From Albidovulum sediminis (GTDB taxonomy: Bacteria > Pseudomonadota > Alphaproteobacteria > Rhodobacterales > Rhodobacteraceae), in the NCBI RefSeq assembly GCF_025380365.1, contig NZ_JAOCQF010000002.1:328846-392845 (forward strand): DNA of 64,000 bases, read 5' to 3'. This document shows, in pieces, positions 40,470 through 49,206 of the stretch. Position numbers and translations under genes: made by a program. Position 1 is the first letter of the stretch; every line of letters starts with the position of its first letter. The notes beneath the pieces are model-generated. The model made no database searches. It was not told the origin of the DNA and saw only the letters and a program-made list of their open reading frames with translations.

Positions 40470-41147
40470 ATGTACCCGCGAACCGAGTCCGGCTTGGTCG
40501 GGCAGGACGTCTACCGATCGATCCGGCGCGACATCATCTTCGGCCGGCTTGACGCGGGTGCGCGCCTGCGGCTGGAGCGGATGAAGACTGACTACGGCGC
40601 CAGCGTCTCGACCATCCGTGAGGCGCTCAGCCGGCTTGCGACGGAAGGGCTGGTGGAAGCGCCGGGGCAGCGCGGCTTTGCCGTGGCCGGGATGTCGGAC
40701 GCCGAACTGCGCGAGATTGCGGACCTGCGCATCCTGGTGGAGGGCCACGCGCTGGGCCTGTCGATCCGCGCTGGCGACACCGAATGGGAGGGCGCGATCG
40801 TTTCGGCCCACCACAAGCTCAGCCGGATGGAGGACCGCATGGCCGCCGGCGATACCGCGGTGCGGGAGACGTGGAAGCAGTATGACTGGGAGTTTCACCA
40901 GGCGCTGATCCTTGCCTGCGGGTCGCGCGCGCTGATGGAGGTTCACGGAACCGTCTTCGACAAGTACCTGCGTTACCAGATGCGTCGCCTGACCTATCGC
41001 GGCGCGACGGCCGCGGCCGAACATCGCGCGCTGCTCACGGCGGCCCTCGACCGGGATGTCATCCGGGCGCAATCCATCCTGCGCACGCATATCGAGGGGG
41101 GCGTGGCGGATTGCCTCGGGGCGGGTCGCGTCGCCACTGAAGAATAA
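40470..41147 (+). CDS. GntR/FadR-subfamily regulator (second)
   Basis: A 225-residue regulator with a GntR helix-turn-helix (VYRSIRRDIIFGRLDAGARLRLERMKTDYGASVSTIREALSRL, about 14-56) and an FCD effector domain with QYDWEFHQALILAC and AAAEHRALLTAAL metal/ligand segments. It precedes the TRAP transporter on the same strand by 137 bp. Its stop codon lies in a perfect palindrome, ATAATCGATTAT. It likely controls the TRAP-dehydrogenase genes and possibly itself. It is not a duplicate of the first regulator; outside the FCD architecture the two differ clearly. Confidence 0.9.
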   Translation: MYPRTESGLVGQDVYRSIRRDIIFGRLDAGARLRLERMKTDYGASVSTIREALSRLATEGLVEAPGQRGFAVAGMSDAELREIADLRILVEGHALGLSIRAGDTEWEGAIVSAHHKLSRMEDRMAAGDTAVRETWKQYDWEFHQALILACGSRALMEVHGTVFDKYLRYQMRRLTYRGATAAAEHRALLTAALDRDVIRAQSILRTHIEGGVADCLGAGRVATEE

Positions 41148-41155
41148 TCGATTAT
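41144..41155. promoter_or_regulatory. ATAATCGATTAT palindrome before the TRAP operon
   Basis: A perfect 12-bp palindrome spanning the stop of the second GntR gene, 130 bp before dctP, with the same AATCGATT core as the site at 40390. It is followed by TATTCTAAACACATGGTATT, a plausible promoter region. Confidence 0.5.
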
Positions 41156-41284
41156 ATTCTAAACACATGGTATTAATGGCAATCAGCAATGAAACCTCAT
41201 TCATTGGTTGATTGAGCCACATTTCCCCGTATCCTCACCCGCCATGGTCGTCCGGGGGGTCGGGCGAATCTCAGGGAGGAAAAG

Positions 41285-42289
41285 ATGACCGCTATCATCA
41301 CCCGTCGGACACTTCTGTCCGCCGCGGCCGCGGCGCTGGCCGCGGGTGCCATGCCTGCATCGGCTCAGGACAAGATCCGCCTCAGGCTCTCGGCCGTGCA
41401 GTCGGAGACGGACCAGCGTTCGATCGCGATGCTGGAAAAGTTCGCGCCCATGGTCGCCGACTTCGCCAGCTTCGAACCTCACTGGAACGGAAGCCTTTTC
41501 CAGCAGGGGACCGAGCTTGAGGCGATCGCCTCGGGCGATCTCGAGATGTCGATCACTTCGGCGCAGGAACTGGCCACGTTCTTCCCCGAGTTCTCGATCT
41601 TCACCGCTGGCTACGTCCATCAAAGCGCGGAACACCAGGTCAAGGTGTTCAACGATCCCCTGATGGATGCGTTCAAGAAGAAGGTGGAGGACGAACTGGG
41701 GGTGAAACTCCTTTCGGTCATGTATCTGGGCCGTCGCCAGGTGAACCTGAGGATGCCGAAGTCCGAGCGTACGGTGATGACGCCCGCCGACCTGGCCGGG
41801 GTCAACCTGCGCATGCCCGGCACCGATGCCTGGCAGTTCCTGGGCCGTGCTCTTGGTGCCAATCCGACGCCGATGGCCTTCACCGAGGTCTACACCGCGC
41901 TTCAGACCGGTGCGGTCGACGGGCAGGACAACCCCCTGCCGACCGTCGTGGATGCCAAGTTCTACGAAGTGACGAAGCAGATCGTGCTCACCTCGCACCT
42001 GGTGGACCTGAACTACATCGCGCTGTCGAAAGCGGCCTGGGACGCGATGACGCCCGAGCAGCAGGCGAAGGTTCAGGAAGCGGCCGATGCCGCCGCCGAC
42101 TTCGGCCGGCAGAACCAGCTTCAGAAGGAGGGGCAGTTGGTCTCGTTCCTTGAGGAGCAGGGGCTGGACGTCTACGAACCCGATGTGGCAGCCTTCCGCG
42201 ATCATGTGCAGAAGGCCTATCTCGAGTCAGATTTCGCCAAGGACTGGCCGGCGGGCGTGCTGGAGCAGATCAACGCGCTGGGCGGCTGA
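41285..42289 (+). CDS. TRAP transporter solute-binding protein (DctP family)
   Basis: A 334-residue periplasmic binding protein with a signal peptide of about 28 residues ending PASA-QDK; the RRTLL near its start is compatible with either Sec or Tat export. DctP-family marks are present: LEAIASGDLEMSIT, the RxP ligand arginine region LAGVNLRMPGTDAW, and EVYTALQTGAVDGQDNPL. Ligands of this family are mostly organic acids; shikimate- or quinate-like acids are suggested by the neighbours. GGGAGGAAAAG precedes the ATG. It is the first gene of dctPQM plus a shikimate dehydrogenase. Confidence 0.93.
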   Translation: MTAIITRRTLLSAAAAALAAGAMPASAQDKIRLRLSAVQSETDQRSIAMLEKFAPMVADFASFEPHWNGSLFQQGTELEAIASGDLEMSITSAQELATFFPEFSIFTAGYVHQSAEHQVKVFNDPLMDAFKKKVEDELGVKLLSVMYLGRRQVNLRMPKSERTVMTPADLAGVNLRMPGTDAWQFLGRALGANPTPMAFTEVYTALQTGAVDGQDNPLPTVVDAKFYEVTKQIVLTSHLVDLNYIALSKAAWDAMTPEQQAKVQEAADAAADFGRQNQLQKEGQLVSFLEEQGLDVYEPDVAAFRDHVQKAYLESDFAKDWPAGVLEQINALGG

Positions 42290-42313
42290 TCGAAGAGCGG
42301 GCGGGGACGCGCG

Positions 42314-42862
42314 ATGAGACGTCTTGGCGCGATCCTCGCGCGCTTCACCGAGGGCATGGCGGCGCTGATGATGACCGCCATGTTCCTGACCTTCCTGATC
42401 CAGATCGCGGTCCGCTATGTTGTCGGGTCGGACTGGTTCATGGCGCGTCTCGGCCACCTGGTCGACGCCTCGGCTTTCGGCTGGACGCTCGAGTTCTGCC
42501 TGGTGATGTGGATCTGGATCGTCTTCTGGGGCAATGCCTTCGTCGTCCGGGAACGCGACCACGTGACGTTCGACATCCTGTATCTCTGGGTCCGGCCGGG
42601 GTTGCGGAGGGCCTTCACGGTCATCGGCGCGGCCTGCGTGGCGGCCGCCCTGCTGCTCTCGGTCCTTCCCACCTGGGAGAAGCTCGCGATCCTCAGGCTC
42701 AAGTCCTCGGCCACGCTGCCGGTCAAGATGCTGCCGATCTACTCGGTCTATTTCCTGTTCCTGGGCGTCGTCGGCTTGCGCTATCTCTGGCGGATCGTCG
42801 ATGTGCTGCGTCACGGGGCCGGAAGGCAAGGCCACCACGTTCCCGAAGGCGCGTCTGAATGA
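42314..42862 (+). CDS. TRAP transporter small permease (DctQ family)
   Basis: A 182-residue membrane protein with four predicted helices (about 12-38, 50-75, 92-118, 136-160), the topology of DctQ subunits. The conserved WTLEFCLVMWIWIVFWGNAFVVRERDHV corresponds to the DctQ core in which the E and W residues recur. It lies between dctP (24 bp) and dctM (4-nt ATGA overlap), completing a tripartite importer. Confidence 0.92.
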   Translation: MRRLGAILARFTEGMAALMMTAMFLTFLIQIAVRYVVGSDWFMARLGHLVDASAFGWTLEFCLVMWIWIVFWGNAFVVRERDHVTFDILYLWVRPGLRRAFTVIGAACVAAALLLSVLPTWEKLAILRLKSSATLPVKMLPIYSVYFLFLGVVGLRYLWRIVDVLRHGAGRQGHHVPEGASE

Positions 42863-44154
42863 GCGTTGAGTTCCTGCTCTGTCTCGGGTCGCTCTTCTTC
42901 CTGGCCGGGATCGGCGTGCCGGTGGCCTACGCGATCCTTGTCGCGGCCATCCTCTATGTCGGCGCGGGCGGACAGGGCATCGGCATCGTCGGCAAGAACC
43001 TTCTCGACGGGCTTTATCAAAGCTTCCTGCTGCTGGCCGTGCCGCTGTTCATCGTGGCGGCGAACATCATGAACGCGGGCACGATCTCGGACCGGCTGCT
43101 CGGGTTCTGCGTCGCCGTCGTCGGCCGCTTCCGCGGCGGGCTCGGTCATGTGAACGTGCTCGCCTCGCTGATCTTTTCGGGCATGTCCGGGTCGGCGGTG
43201 GCGGACGCCGCGGGCATCGGTCGGATCATCATCGACATGATGCGCAGGGACGGGCGCTTTCCGCCGTGCTATGCCGCCGCGATCACCGCCGCATCCGCCA
43301 CCATCGGCCCGATCATCCCGCCCTCGATCCCGATGGTCCTTTACGCGCTCGTCTCCAACGCCTCGATCGGCTACCTGTTCCTGGGCGGCATCCTGCCGGG
43401 GCTGGTGATGGGCGCGGTCCTGATGGCGATGAATGCCTGGCTGTCACACCGCCGCGGCTTCGCGATCGAGCAGCCGGTGCCGCTGCGCGACCTGCCGCGC
43501 CGGACCGCGAACGCCTTCCCGGCGCTGCTGATGCCCGCGATCCTGCTTTACGGCATCTACGGCGGCGTCACCACGCCGACCGAGGCCGCGGCCGTCGCCG
43601 CCTTCTACGCCCTTGTCCTGGCCGCGCTCTTCTACCGCGCGCTGTCCTTCCGCACACTTTACGGGATACTCGTGGAGTCCGCGCGCTCCTCCGCCGCGGT
43701 GGGCCTGGTGATCGGCGGCGCGCTGATCCTGAACTACATCGTCGCCTCCGAGAACATCCCGAACCTGCTGGCGGGCTGGCTTGTCGGCCTCGATGTCTCC
43801 CCCCTGGCGTTTCTTCTGGGGGTGAACCTCGTCCTGCTGGTCCTGGGCTGCTTTCTGGATGCAACTACGATCATCCTTGTCATCATCCCCCTGTTCCTGC
43901 CCACATGCCGCGATCTCGGCATCGACCTGGTGCACTTCGGGGTGGTCGCCGTGGTCAACTCCATGATCGGCCTGATTACGCCGCCCTACGGGATCCTGTT
44001 GTTCGTCATCAACGCCGTAACGGGCATTTCGCTGCGCGAGATGATCGCGGAGATCTGGCCGTTCCTCGCGGTGCTCCTCCTCGCACTTCTGGCGATGATC
44101 CTGATGCCCGGAATCGTCCTTTTCCTGCCGCGGCTTGCCGGATACGAGGGGTGA
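42859..44154 (+). CDS. TRAP transporter large permease (DctM family)
   Basis: A 431-residue sodium-coupled channel subunit with about twelve helices. DctM signatures are GLGHVNVLASLIFSGMSGSAVADAAGIG, ASATIGPIIPPSIPMVLYA, GGVTTPTEAAAVAAFYAL and VVNSMIGLITPPYGI. The length matches the usual 425-435 residues. It overlaps dctQ by 4 nt and is followed 3 bp later by a shikimate dehydrogenase, so import and first oxidation are in one operon. Confidence 0.95.
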   Translation: MSVEFLLCLGSLFFLAGIGVPVAYAILVAAILYVGAGGQGIGIVGKNLLDGLYQSFLLLAVPLFIVAANIMNAGTISDRLLGFCVAVVGRFRGGLGHVNVLASLIFSGMSGSAVADAAGIGRIIIDMMRRDGRFPPCYAAAITAASATIGPIIPPSIPMVLYALVSNASIGYLFLGGILPGLVMGAVLMAMNAWLSHRRGFAIEQPVPLRDLPRRTANAFPALLMPAILLYGIYGGVTTPTEAAAVAAFYALVLAALFYRALSFRTLYGILVESARSSAAVGLVIGGALILNYIVASENIPNLLAGWLVGLDVSPLAFLLGVNLVLLVLGCFLDATTIILVIIPLFLPTCRDLGIDLVHFGVVAVVNSMIGLITPPYGILLFVINAVTGISLREMIAEIWPFLAVLLLALLAMILMPGIVLFLPRLAGYEG

Positions 44155-44157
44155 GGG

Positions 44158-45000
44158 ATGCCCGAGGTTTGTCTTGGCCTGATCGGTGACAACATCCGCG
44201 CCTCGCGCTCCCCCGACCTGCACCGGTTGGCGGGGGCGATGTGCGGGCTGAAGGTCAGCTATGACCTGTTCATCCCGCCGGCAATGGGCCTGCCGTTCGA
44301 GGCCGTGCTGGACGCCTGCCGCGACGACGGCCTTGCCGGGGTGAACGTCACGCTGCCCTACAAGGAACGGGTCGTGCCGCTGGTGCGGGTCGACGACCCG
44401 GCGATCGCAAGGATCGGTTCGGTGAACACCGTATGCTTCACGGGCGACGGCGCGCGCGGATTCAACACCGACCATTCCGGCTTTGTCGCGGCCTATCGCG
44501 GCGCCTATGGCGGCGCGGCGCCGGGCCGCGTCGCCCTGATCGGCGCGGGGGGCGTCGGGCGTGCCATCGGCTTCGCCCTGCTCGCGCTCGGCGCTGCCGA
44601 AGTCATCCTGATCGACAGCGACCCCGTGCGCGCGGCGCATCTGGCGGCAGCCATGGCAGATGCCGGCGGGGCCAGAATCCGGACCGCGGGGATCGAGGCC
44701 GTCGCCGGGTCGGACGGCGTCGTCAACGCCACGCCGCTCGGCATGGTGGGATACCCCGGTTCGCCGGTTCCCGACGGGGCATTTGCAAAGGGAGGATGGG
44801 CGTTCGACGCGGTCTACACGCCCGTCCTGACGCCGTTTCGCGCGCAGGCGCTGGCGGCAGGCGCGCGCTTCCTGTCGGGGTGGGAGTTGTTCTTTCACCA
44901 GGGCATCGACGCTTTCGGACTGTTCACGGGCCGCCGCCCGGCAGACCTGATGCGCCTGCGCATCGCGTTGGAGGATCCGGGACTGAGGGCCGCCGGCTGA
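44158..45000 (+). CDS. Shikimate/quinate dehydrogenase
   Basis: A 280-residue AroE-superfamily enzyme. The substrate domain has RASRSPDLHRLAG, GVNVTLPYKERV with catalytic K69, GSVNTV, and FNTDHSGF with D105. The dinucleotide fold GAGGVGRA lies near 124-131. After beta-2 it reads LIDSDPVRA: an acidic Asp sits where biosynthetic AroE has the NRT motif for NADP, which suggests NAD use, as in catabolic quinate/shikimate dehydrogenases. It follows the TRAP genes by 3 bp. With aroQ it would take quinate or shikimate to dehydroquinate or dehydroshikimate; the next enzyme, dehydroshikimate dehydratase, is not in the window. Confidence 0.9.
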   Translation: MPEVCLGLIGDNIRASRSPDLHRLAGAMCGLKVSYDLFIPPAMGLPFEAVLDACRDDGLAGVNVTLPYKERVVPLVRVDDPAIARIGSVNTVCFTGDGARGFNTDHSGFVAAYRGAYGGAAPGRVALIGAGGVGRAIGFALLALGAAEVILIDSDPVRAAHLAAAMADAGGARIRTAGIEAVAGSDGVVNATPLGMVGYPGSPVPDGAFAKGGWAFDAVYTPVLTPFRAQALAAGARFLSGWELFFHQGIDAFGLFTGRRPADLMRLRIALEDPGLRAAG

Positions 45001-45089
45001 ACCGGGGCGGGCGACGGTGTCTAACGGCTGCATCCGCCGGCGATCGTCAGGCACCCGGCGCAACGGGTCTTGACGTTCGCGCCCGCCGG

Positions 45090-45103
45090 TGGGAGCGCTA
45101 ACG
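45090..45103. promoter_or_regulatory. LacI-family-like operator before the Gfo/Idh gene
   Basis: TGGGAGCGCTAACG fits the LacI-family operator pattern TGnnAnCGnTnnCA with one mismatch and contains the usual central CG. It lies 69 bp before the ATG of the oxidoreductase gene, just after a TTGACG (45070-45075) that could be a -35 element. No LacI-type regulator is in the window. Confidence 0.35.
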
Positions 45104-45171
45104 CCCGACGGGTGCCGCGTGCCCCGTTCCGGCCGAGTCGGCCTGACGAGACGCTTTGAGCAGGAGATCAC

Positions 45172-46329
45172 ATGGCACGCCTCAACTGGGGTCTGATCGG
45201 CGGCGGCGAGGGGAGCCAGATCGGCCCCGCGCATCGCCTGGGCGCGGCGGTGGACGGCGCGTTCGCCTTTGCCGCGGGGGCGCTCGACCATAACGCGGAA
45301 GCGGGACGGGCCTTTGGCCGCAAACTCGGCCTTGCCGCGGACCGGTCCTACGGCAACTGGCACGAGATGCTGGAGGGGGAGCGCGCCCGCCCGGACCGGA
45401 TCGACCTTGTCACCGTCGCAACCCCGAACGCCACCCATTTCGAGATCACGAAGGCATTCCTCGAGGCAGGGTTCCACGTCCTGTGCGAAAAGCCCATGAC
45501 CATCACCGTCGAGGAGGGGGAGGAGATCGTCCGTCTGTCCCGCGCGACCGGGCGCATCTGCGCGGTCAACTACGGTTACACCGGCTATGCCCTTGTCCGG
45601 CACATGCGGGCGATGGTGGCGCGCGGCGATCTGGGGCGCATCCGGCTTGTGGTGGCGGAGTTCGCGCACGGCCACCACGCCGACGCCGGGGACGCCGACA
45701 ACCCGCGTGTGCGCTGGCGCTACGATCCCGCGCAGGCCGGCGTGTCGGCGCAGTTCGCCGACTGCGGCATCCACGCACTGCACATGGCGTCGTTCGTGAC
45801 CGGGCAGGAGGTGACGCGGCTTTCAGCCGATACCGTGTCCTGCATCCCCTCGCGCGTGCTGGAAGACGACGCGATGGTGAATTTCCGCATGGACGGCGGC
45901 GCGGTCGGGCGGCTCTGGACCTCTTCGGTGGCGATCGGCCGCCAGCACGGTCTGACGCTTCAGGTCTTCGGAGAGACGGGCGGGCTGCGATGGGCGCAGG
46001 AACAGCCCAACCAGCTTTACTGGATGCCGCTGCGCGGTCGGCTTCAGGTGATCGAACGCGGCGAGGCCGGGCTTTCGCCAGAGGCGGACCGCGCCAGCCG
46101 GGTGACGATGGGGCATGCGGAGGGCATGCCGCTTGCCTTCGCCAACATCTACCGCGACCTTGCCGAGGCGATCCTTGCGCAGAAGGAAGGCCGGGCCGCG
46201 AACCCCGCCGCCGACCTGTACCCGCGGGCGGAGGATGGGCTCCGGTCGATGGCGGCGATCTATGCGGTGGCCGAATCCGGCAAGGCTGAGGGGCGCTGGG
46301 TGGATGCGCGCCCGCCGATGTTCCGCTAG
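45172..46329 (+). CDS. Gfo/Idh/MocA family oxidoreductase
   Basis: A 385-residue NAD(P)-dependent sugar or cyclitol dehydrogenase. The N-terminal Rossmann fold opens NWGLIGGGEGSQIGPAHR; the catalytic lysine lies in VLCEKPMT, and the C-terminal sheet domain includes VRWRYDPAQAGVSAQFADCGIHALHMA with the usual active-site Asp/His. AGGAGA precedes the ATG. The substrate is unknown; inositol, glucose-fructose and similar polyols are typical. It is separated from the shikimate dehydrogenase by 171 bp with its own possible LacI-type operator, so it may be a separate unit. It is not the parent of the remnant at 38984, which has a different C-terminus. Confidence 0.9.
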   Translation: MARLNWGLIGGGEGSQIGPAHRLGAAVDGAFAFAAGALDHNAEAGRAFGRKLGLAADRSYGNWHEMLEGERARPDRIDLVTVATPNATHFEITKAFLEAGFHVLCEKPMTITVEEGEEIVRLSRATGRICAVNYGYTGYALVRHMRAMVARGDLGRIRLVVAEFAHGHHADAGDADNPRVRWRYDPAQAGVSAQFADCGIHALHMASFVTGQEVTRLSADTVSCIPSRVLEDDAMVNFRMDGGAVGRLWTSSVAIGRQHGLTLQVFGETGGLRWAQEQPNQLYWMPLRGRLQVIERGEAGLSPEADRASRVTMGHAEGMPLAFANIYRDLAEAILAQKEGRAANPAADLYPRAEDGLRSMAAIYAVAESGKAEGRWVDARPPMFR

Positions 46330-46372
46330 GCTGCATGGGATGGCGTGCGCCGCAGCTGGGAGGTGCCGGGCG

Positions 46373-47692
46373 ATGCTGAAGACGATGCTGGCCGCCACCC
46401 TGGCGCTGCCCCTGCCGCTCTGGGCGGGCGAACTGCCCGACCCGCTGACGAACGCGGATTTTCCGCCGCCCGACATGGCCGAGGTTCGGCTGGGTCAGCT
46501 TCTGTTCTTCGACCCCATCCTGTCGGGCAACCGCAACATCGCCTGCGCGACCTGCCACCACCCCCGCTTCGCTACCGGCGACGGCGTTTCGCTGGGACTG
46601 GGCGAAGGTGGCACCGGTCTTGGCCCCGACCGGCGCGCCGATCCTGCGAACCTTCCCGAACAGCGCATTCCGCGCAATGCGCCGCCGCTCTTCAACCTGG
46701 GTGCGCGGCAGGTGACCGCCCTTTTCGCCGATGGGCGCATCGAGGTCGATCCCGCCCGGCCCGGCGGCCTGCGCACCCCGCTTGAGGACGAGATGGTGAC
46801 GGGGTTCGCGAACCTTCTCTCGGCGCAGACCATGTTCCCCGTCCTGTCGCCGGACGAGATGGCGGGGCATTACCAGGAGAACGAGGTCTCGAAACTGGTG
46901 CGGCAGGGGCGGCTGACCGGACCCGACGGCGCCTGGGGCGCGATCGCCGCTCGCGTCGCGGCGGTTCCGTCCTATGCCCGGGACTTCCGCGCGGTCTATC
47001 CCGAGATCGCAGCTGGTCGGCCGGTCGGCTTCACCGACATCTCGAACGCCATCGCCGCCTTCATGGCGTTCGAATGGCGCGCCGACGACAGCCCGTTTGA
47101 CCGCATATTGCGCGGTGACGGCGACCTGCCGCCTGCCGCGGCGCGCGGGCTCTCGCTGTTCTTCGGCAAGGCGGGATGCGGCACCTGCCATTCCGGCCCG
47201 CTGCTTTCCGACATGGGATTTCACGCCATGGGCCAGCCGCAGATCGGGCCGGGCAAGGCCGAGCGGTTCGAAAACCATCAGAAGGATGTCGGGCGAATGC
47301 GGGTCACGGGGCGGGCGGAGGATGCCCACGCCTTCCGCACGCCGCCCCTGCGCAACGTGGTGGAAACCGGCCCCTGGGGGCACGCCGGGGCCTATTCGGA
47401 CCTGCGCCGCTTCGTGGTTGCCCATCTCGATCCGAAGGCGGCGCTGGCCTCATATGCGCCCGAGGCCATCCTGCCGCGGCTGCCGGGCGCAAGGCCGGAC
47501 TTCACGCTCATGGACGATCCGGGCGCGCGGGCGGAGATTGCCGCGACGGTGCGCGCCGGTCCTGTCATGCTGAGCGAGGAAGAGTTGGACGACCTTATGG
47601 CGTTCCTGGCCAGCCTGACCGACCCCGCATCGCTGGACGGTCGGCTGGGCATCCCCGAGACAGTGCCGAGCGGCCTGCCGCTGGACCGCTAG
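46373..47692 (+). CDS. Dihaem cytochrome c peroxidase / MauG family protein
   Basis: A 439-residue exported dihaem protein. A signal peptide of about 18 residues ends LWA-GEL. The first haem site is CATCH (58-62), the second CGTCH (269-273), the spacing of the CCP/MauG superfamily. Family segments around them are LFFDPILSGNRNIACATCHHP, RNAPPLFNLG and RTPPLRNVVETGPWGHAGAYSDLR. Members either reduce H2O2 or oxidise protein residues. GGGAGG lies 9 nt before the ATG. It converges on a CRTAC1/FG-GAP gene 8 bp away, a recurrent pairing of unknown meaning. Confidence 0.9.
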   Translation: MLKTMLAATLALPLPLWAGELPDPLTNADFPPPDMAEVRLGQLLFFDPILSGNRNIACATCHHPRFATGDGVSLGLGEGGTGLGPDRRADPANLPEQRIPRNAPPLFNLGARQVTALFADGRIEVDPARPGGLRTPLEDEMVTGFANLLSAQTMFPVLSPDEMAGHYQENEVSKLVRQGRLTGPDGAWGAIAARVAAVPSYARDFRAVYPEIAAGRPVGFTDISNAIAAFMAFEWRADDSPFDRILRGDGDLPPAAARGLSLFFGKAGCGTCHSGPLLSDMGFHAMGQPQIGPGKAERFENHQKDVGRMRVTGRAEDAHAFRTPPLRNVVETGPWGHAGAYSDLRRFVVAHLDPKAALASYAPEAILPRLPGARPDFTLMDDPGARAEIAATVRAGPVMLSEEELDDLMAFLASLTDPASLDGRLGIPETVPSGLPLDR

Positions 47693-47700
47693 CCGGGCCG

Positions 47701-49206
47701 TCAGCGGTCGATCCTGGCGATCCGGCCCGCGTCAAGGTGCTGCCAGCCGGTCGCGGTGCCGTCAGGCCAGATCACCCGCACCTCGGCCGCCGGTTCGGCC
47801 CCAAGGCCGAAGTGCACCGGGCCGGCCTGACCGCCCGCGTGGCCACCGCCCACCGTCACCTCGCGGGTCTGCGTTCGCCCGCCTGCCCGCACCTCTACCC
47901 AGGCGCCGACGGCGCGGGTGTTGGGCGCGTCCATCCGCGGCTCGATCGCGATCCAGTTGCCGGCATCTTCCGTGACGTTCTGCCAAAGCTCCATCGGCGC
48001 GCGCCGGTTCATCACCACGAGGTCAAGCCGCCCGTCGCCATCGAAATCCGCCAGCGCCGCGCCGCGCGCGCGTTCGGCGGTGGCGACGCCCGCCACATCG
48101 GCCTTTTCCATGAACGTGCCGTCGGGCCCTTGCATCAGCAGGTTGTTGGGGTCGTGGATCGCGTTCGACGGCATCTGGTCGACGTTGCCCTTGGCGATGA
48201 AGAGGTCGAGCCGCCCGTCGTTGTCGACATCGCCGAACTCGGCATGCCAGCCGGTCGAGGGGCGGCCGTCGTCGCCGACGAAGGGGCGCTGCGCATAGGT
48301 GCCGATGGAATAGGGGGCGGGTTCCATCCGGTCGCCCGCGTTGATCTCCAGCAATTGGTCGCCCATCGAGGTCAGCATGACCTCGGGTAGCCCGTCGCCG
48401 GTCAGGTCCGCGCTCGCGATGCCCATGCCCCAGAGCGAGACCTTGCGCCACCCGTCCGCCTCGGTCCGCTCCGCCAGGGGATCGAGCCGCCACATCTGTT
48501 CGTATCCGCCGCGCACATAGTAGTGCCGGTCGTTCGAGATGCGAAGTTCCGGCGTGCCCTTGCGCTGCCAGTCGGAGATCAGCATGGACAGCGCGCAGAA
48601 CCCCGGCTCGAGGGTGATGGGCGCGCCGTAGCGGTCGCCTTCGGGGCGGTAGAGCGTGTTGGTGTCGCAGGCTTCGAACGGGCCCGCGGGGTTGGCGCGG
48701 TCGACATAGTGCCCGAAGACGAGCGTCGGGCCTGTGCGCCCCCGCTCCCACGTGGCGGTGAAGGCGGTGGTCCAGCGGTCGCCGGTGACCAGGCCCCATT
48801 CGGCCGTCGCATCGCGGAAGCCGCAGGTGCCGTCGCCCTTCAGCAGCAGGTCCGGCCCGACCCGGAGCACGGCGAGGTCGAGGTTCCCGTCGCCATCGAG
48901 GTCGAGCGGATAGGCGCCGGTCGCGCCGGTGATGTCTGCAAGCCCCCCGTCGCGGAAGGCGAAGGCGGCGCCGGGCGCAGGCGTTTCGTTGACGAACAGC
49001 CGGGCAGGCGCGGTGCCGCCGGCGGCCAGCATATCGGGGCGTGCGTCGCCGTTGCAGTCGAAGACGGCGACGCCGCCGCCCACGAAATGTTCCCAGTCGC
49101 CCGAGTAGACGACGCGTTCGGGCAGCGTCGCGGACCGGTCCACGAAGGCGGGATCGGCCGCGGCGGGTGTTGCGAGCGCAACGATGAGAGCGGCACGGCG
49201 CTTCAT
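47701..49206 (-). CDS. CRTAC1-type FG-GAP / ASPIC-UnbV repeat protein
   Basis: A 501-residue exported protein with a signal peptide (about 1-17, TPAAA-DPA). It carries at least four FG-GAP/VCBS calcium-binding repeats: VAVFDCNGDARPDMLAAG, YPLDLDGDGNLDLAVLR, GIASADLTGDGLPEVML, and FGDVDNDGRLDLFIAKGN with LADFDGDGRLDLVVMN. The ASPIC/UnbV domain closes it (WIAIEPR...RAVGAWVEVRAGG...VGGGHAGGQAGPVHFGLG). These fold as beta-propellers in the periplasm or outside the cell; bacterial roles are undefined. Its ATG overlaps the stop of the ROK repressor by 4 nt, so it is co-expressed with it, and it converges on the MauG-like gene. Confidence 0.9.
   Translation of the reverse strand: MKRRAALIVALATPAAADPAFVDRSATLPERVVYSGDWEHFVGGGVAVFDCNGDARPDMLAAGGTAPARLFVNETPAPGAAFAFRDGGLADITGATGAYPLDLDGDGNLDLAVLRVGPDLLLKGDGTCGFRDATAEWGLVTGDRWTTAFTATWERGRTGPTLVFGHYVDRANPAGPFEACDTNTLYRPEGDRYGAPITLEPGFCALSMLISDWQRKGTPELRISNDRHYYVRGGYEQMWRLDPLAERTEADGWRKVSLWGMGIASADLTGDGLPEVMLTSMGDQLLEINAGDRMEPAPYSIGTYAQRPFVGDDGRPSTGWHAEFGDVDNDGRLDLFIAKGNVDQMPSNAIHDPNNLLMQGPDGTFMEKADVAGVATAERARGAALADFDGDGRLDLVVMNRRAPMELWQNVTEDAGNWIAIEPRMDAPNTRAVGAWVEVRAGGRTQTREVTVGGGHAGGQAGPVHFGLGAEPAAEVRVIWPDGTATGWQHLDAGRIARIDR

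Noticed and set aside
43444-47425. Long minus-strand frames (779 and 619 codons) opposite dctM, the dehydrogenases and the MauG-like gene
   Set aside because: They span several well-supported genes on the other strand and show the amino-acid composition of shadow frames.
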